Of a stretch of DNA of 7,533 nucleotides, positions 6,373-7,533 are shown one piece after another. The translations under genes were made by a program, and so were the position numbers. The notes under the pieces are model-generated. The model saw only the letters and a list, made by a program, of their open reading frames with translations, did no database searches and was not told the DNA's origin. Positions within the stretch are counted from its first letter, which is position 1. Each line of letters starts with the position of its first letter. The DNA comes from Verrucomicrobiota bacterium (GTDB lineage Bacteria > Verrucomicrobiota > Verrucomicrobiia > Limisphaerales > AV2): positions 1 through 7,533 of the forward strand of contig QHPA01000151.1 of assembly GCA_003218935.1 (NCBI GenBank), given 5' to 3'.

Positions 6373-7230
6373 ATGCTGAGAAATTCGTTTACGAGAAACT
6401 CACGCCAAGGGTTTAATTTAGTCGAACTGTTGGTGGTAATGGCGGTGATGGGGATCCTGGCAGGTTTGTTACTGCCGGCGCTTGCCAAAGCCAAGGGTCA
6501 AGTCAGAACCGCCCGCTGTATCAATAATCAGCGGCAACTTCTGCTCGCTTGGAGTCTCTACAACGGCGACAACAGCGAAGCGGCGGTAGCGAACGGTCAT
6601 GGAGTGCCAAGCTCCCCGATCAGTTTGAGTTCAAGCGCATCGGAAAGCGCTTTCAGGAAATTCTGGGTCCCGGGTGATGACCACTTCTATTATCCGGCAT
6701 TCACCAACGCCCACTTGTTGATTGATCCGCAATATGCGCTTTTCGGTTCCTACCTGAGTTCCGCCGCCATTTACAAATGTCCTGAAGACAAGGGAACCGT
6801 GAACGTCCCAAACGTCGGCAAAATCCCGCATGTGCGAAGCTACGCGATGAACGAATACGTGGGGTGGTCCCTCGACCCGGAGGAATTGAACCCGGACTAC
6901 CGGACATTCACGAAGTCGTCGGACATGAAAGCGCCAACGGACGTCTTCGTCTTTCAAGAGGTTCACCCGGACAACATCTGCTTTCCTGCGTTTGTGGTGC
7001 GGATGCCCGGTGAACCGGAACAGTTCTACCACTATCCCGCAAGCCTGCACAACGGTCAGGGCGTGGTCACCTTCGCCGACGGCCACGGCGAAACGCATCG
7101 CTGGGTTGATTCGCGCACGACGCCGCCCGTGACCGGCCGCATTCTGGCGCACTGGAACGACTCGCCCGGCAACGCCGATCTGGCCTGGATCCGGGAGCGG
7201 ACTTCCTACCGCATCGATGGCCAACCGTAG
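6373..7230 (+). CDS. H-X9-DG prepilin-like protein (type II secretion/pseudopilin N-terminus)
   Basis: The 285-residue protein has a class III (prepilin) signal: a short basic leader MLRNSFTRNSRQG, cleavage expected between Gly13 and Phe14, Glu18 at +5, and a hydrophobic helix (about 16-37) ending GLLLPALAKAK. A conserved [19 protein letters not shown] block follows, and later a KCPED segment (135-139). The C-terminal H-X9-DG motif is HNGQGVVTFADG (226-237). Such proteins are abundant in Verrucomicrobia and Planctomycetes and are predicted to be processed by prepilin peptidase and anchored in or secreted across the inner membrane; no precise function is established to my knowledge. It is a paralogue of the broken gene at 2478-3253, sharing near-identical blocks such as CINNQRQL and the NADLxWIR ending, but diverged clearly at the DNA level. 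The ribosome binding site is weak. A hairpin follows 14 bp after the stop. Confidence 0.85.
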   Translation: MLRNSFTRNSRQGFNLVELLVVMAVMGILAGLLLPALAKAKGQVRTARCINNQRQLLLAWSLYNGDNSEAAVANGHGVPSSPISLSSSASESAFRKFWVPGDDHFYYPAFTNAHLLIDPQYALFGSYLSSAAIYKCPEDKGTVNVPNVGKIPHVRSYAMNEYVGWSLDPEELNPDYRTFTKSSDMKAPTDVFVFQEVHPDNICFPAFVVRMPGEPEQFYHYPASLHNGQGVVTFADGHGETHRWVDSRTTPPVTGRILAHWNDSPGNADLAWIRERTSYRIDGQP

Positions 7231-7244
7231 GCGGCCCGACCTGC

Positions 7245-7272
7245 GGCTTCGCCGTCCGGAAGCCTTCCTTTT
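7245..7272. terminator. Probable terminator between convergent genes
   Basis: A 6-bp perfect stem (ggcttc 7245-7250, gaagcc 7259-7264) with an 8-base loop is followed on the plus strand by the pyrimidine run ttcctttt (7265-7272). It lies between the end of the prepilin-like gene and the 3' end of the opposite-strand permease, where a terminator is expected. The stem is short and the T-run is interrupted, and an alternative 4-bp hairpin cggc-ttc-gccg overlaps it. Confidence 0.45.
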
Positions 7273-7533
7273 CTAAGCCTTTCGTCGAAATCCCGCAGCC
7301 ACGGCGACCAGAAGCAGCGCGCCACCCAAAGCGCAGACGATAGCCGCCCCGGTCGGCAGATCCAACTTGTAAGAAGCGTACAAGCCGAACACGCTTGCAG
7401 TTGTGGCAGTCATCCAGCCGACCAGCAACTTGGCCTTGAGCGACTCGACCAGGAGATTTGCGCACACAGCCGGAACGATCAGATAGGAGAAAATCATAAG
7501 AACCCCGCCAATGCGAACAAAGCTGGTCACGAC
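7273..7533 (-). CDS. Metal (Zn/Mn-type) ABC transporter permease, C-terminal part
   Basis: The visible 86 residues match the C-terminal end of ABC-3 family permeases (ZnuB/MntB/TroC-like), the inner-membrane subunits that carry zinc, manganese or iron with a solute-binding protein and an ATPase. Recognisable features are the segment SFVRIGGVLMIFSYLIVPA, typical of the late transmembrane helices, then a helix around LLVGWMTATTASVFGLYASY, the short LDLPTGAAIV loop that is characteristic of the family, and a last helix ending in a basic tail, FRRKA. The reading frame is open to the window edge, so the true start lies outside; the GTG near 7530 is probably internal. Which metal is carried cannot be told. 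It converges with the prepilin-like gene, the stop codons being 42 bp apart. Confidence 0.85.
   Translation of the reverse strand, partial: VVTSFVRIGGVLMIFSYLIVPAVCANLLVESLKAKLLVGWMTATTASVFGLYASYKLDLPTGAAIVCALGGALLLVAVAAGFRRKA

Noticed and set aside
2478..7230. Flanking paralogues as ends of a composite mobile element
   Set aside because: The paralogues are diverged prepilin-like protein genes, not insertion sequences; no transposase, integrase, terminal inverted repeat or target duplication is seen.

Overview
This window looks like chromosomal DNA from a member of the Verrucomicrobiota, probably near the Pedosphaera/Limisphaera group. The assignment rests on gene style, not on a search. The indicators are two H-X9-DG prepilin-like proteins with the LAGLLLPxLAKAK N-terminus, Tat-exported Gfo/Idh/MocA and TIM-barrel sugar enzymes, high GC, and short interspersed repeats both inside and between genes.

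Layout. Positions 1-1133 (minus) hold the N-terminal 377 codons of carB. 1181-2200 (minus) is a complete ruvB, 47 bp upstream of carB in transcription order. 2201-2477 is a divergent intergenic region. 2478-3253 (plus) is an H-X9-DG prepilin-like gene broken by an internal deletion and frameshift. 3342-6202 (plus) is a compact unit: a full Tat-exported Gfo/Idh/MocA oxidoreductase, the N-terminal stub of a second one, a 10-bp-period repeat, and a Tat-exported xylose-isomerase-like TIM-barrel protein. 6373-7230 (plus) is an intact paralogue of the broken prepilin-like gene. A hairpin at 7245-7264 separates it from the converging 3' end of a metal ABC transporter permease (7273-7533, minus).

How the genes may work together. 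The 3342-6202 unit encodes proteins with twin-arginine leaders, so an extracytoplasmic sugar or polyol oxidation/isomerisation step is a reasonable inference; the substrate cannot be read from the sequence. carB (arginine and pyrimidine synthesis) and ruvB (Holliday junction migration) are housekeeping genes with no evident link to that unit.

The most unusual signals are small. (1) A 61-bp element at 786-846, with two consecutive hairpins that share the same AGG loop and have inverted outer ends, lies in frame inside carB and adds about 20 residues. (2) A 10-bp tandem repeat sits exactly where a Gfo/Idh/MocA gene is cut off, and its third unit supplies a possible start codon for the next gene. 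(3) A decayed and an intact prepilin-like paralogue flank the sugar unit in the same orientation. I see no CRISPR array, tRNA, rRNA, transposase or obvious defence system.
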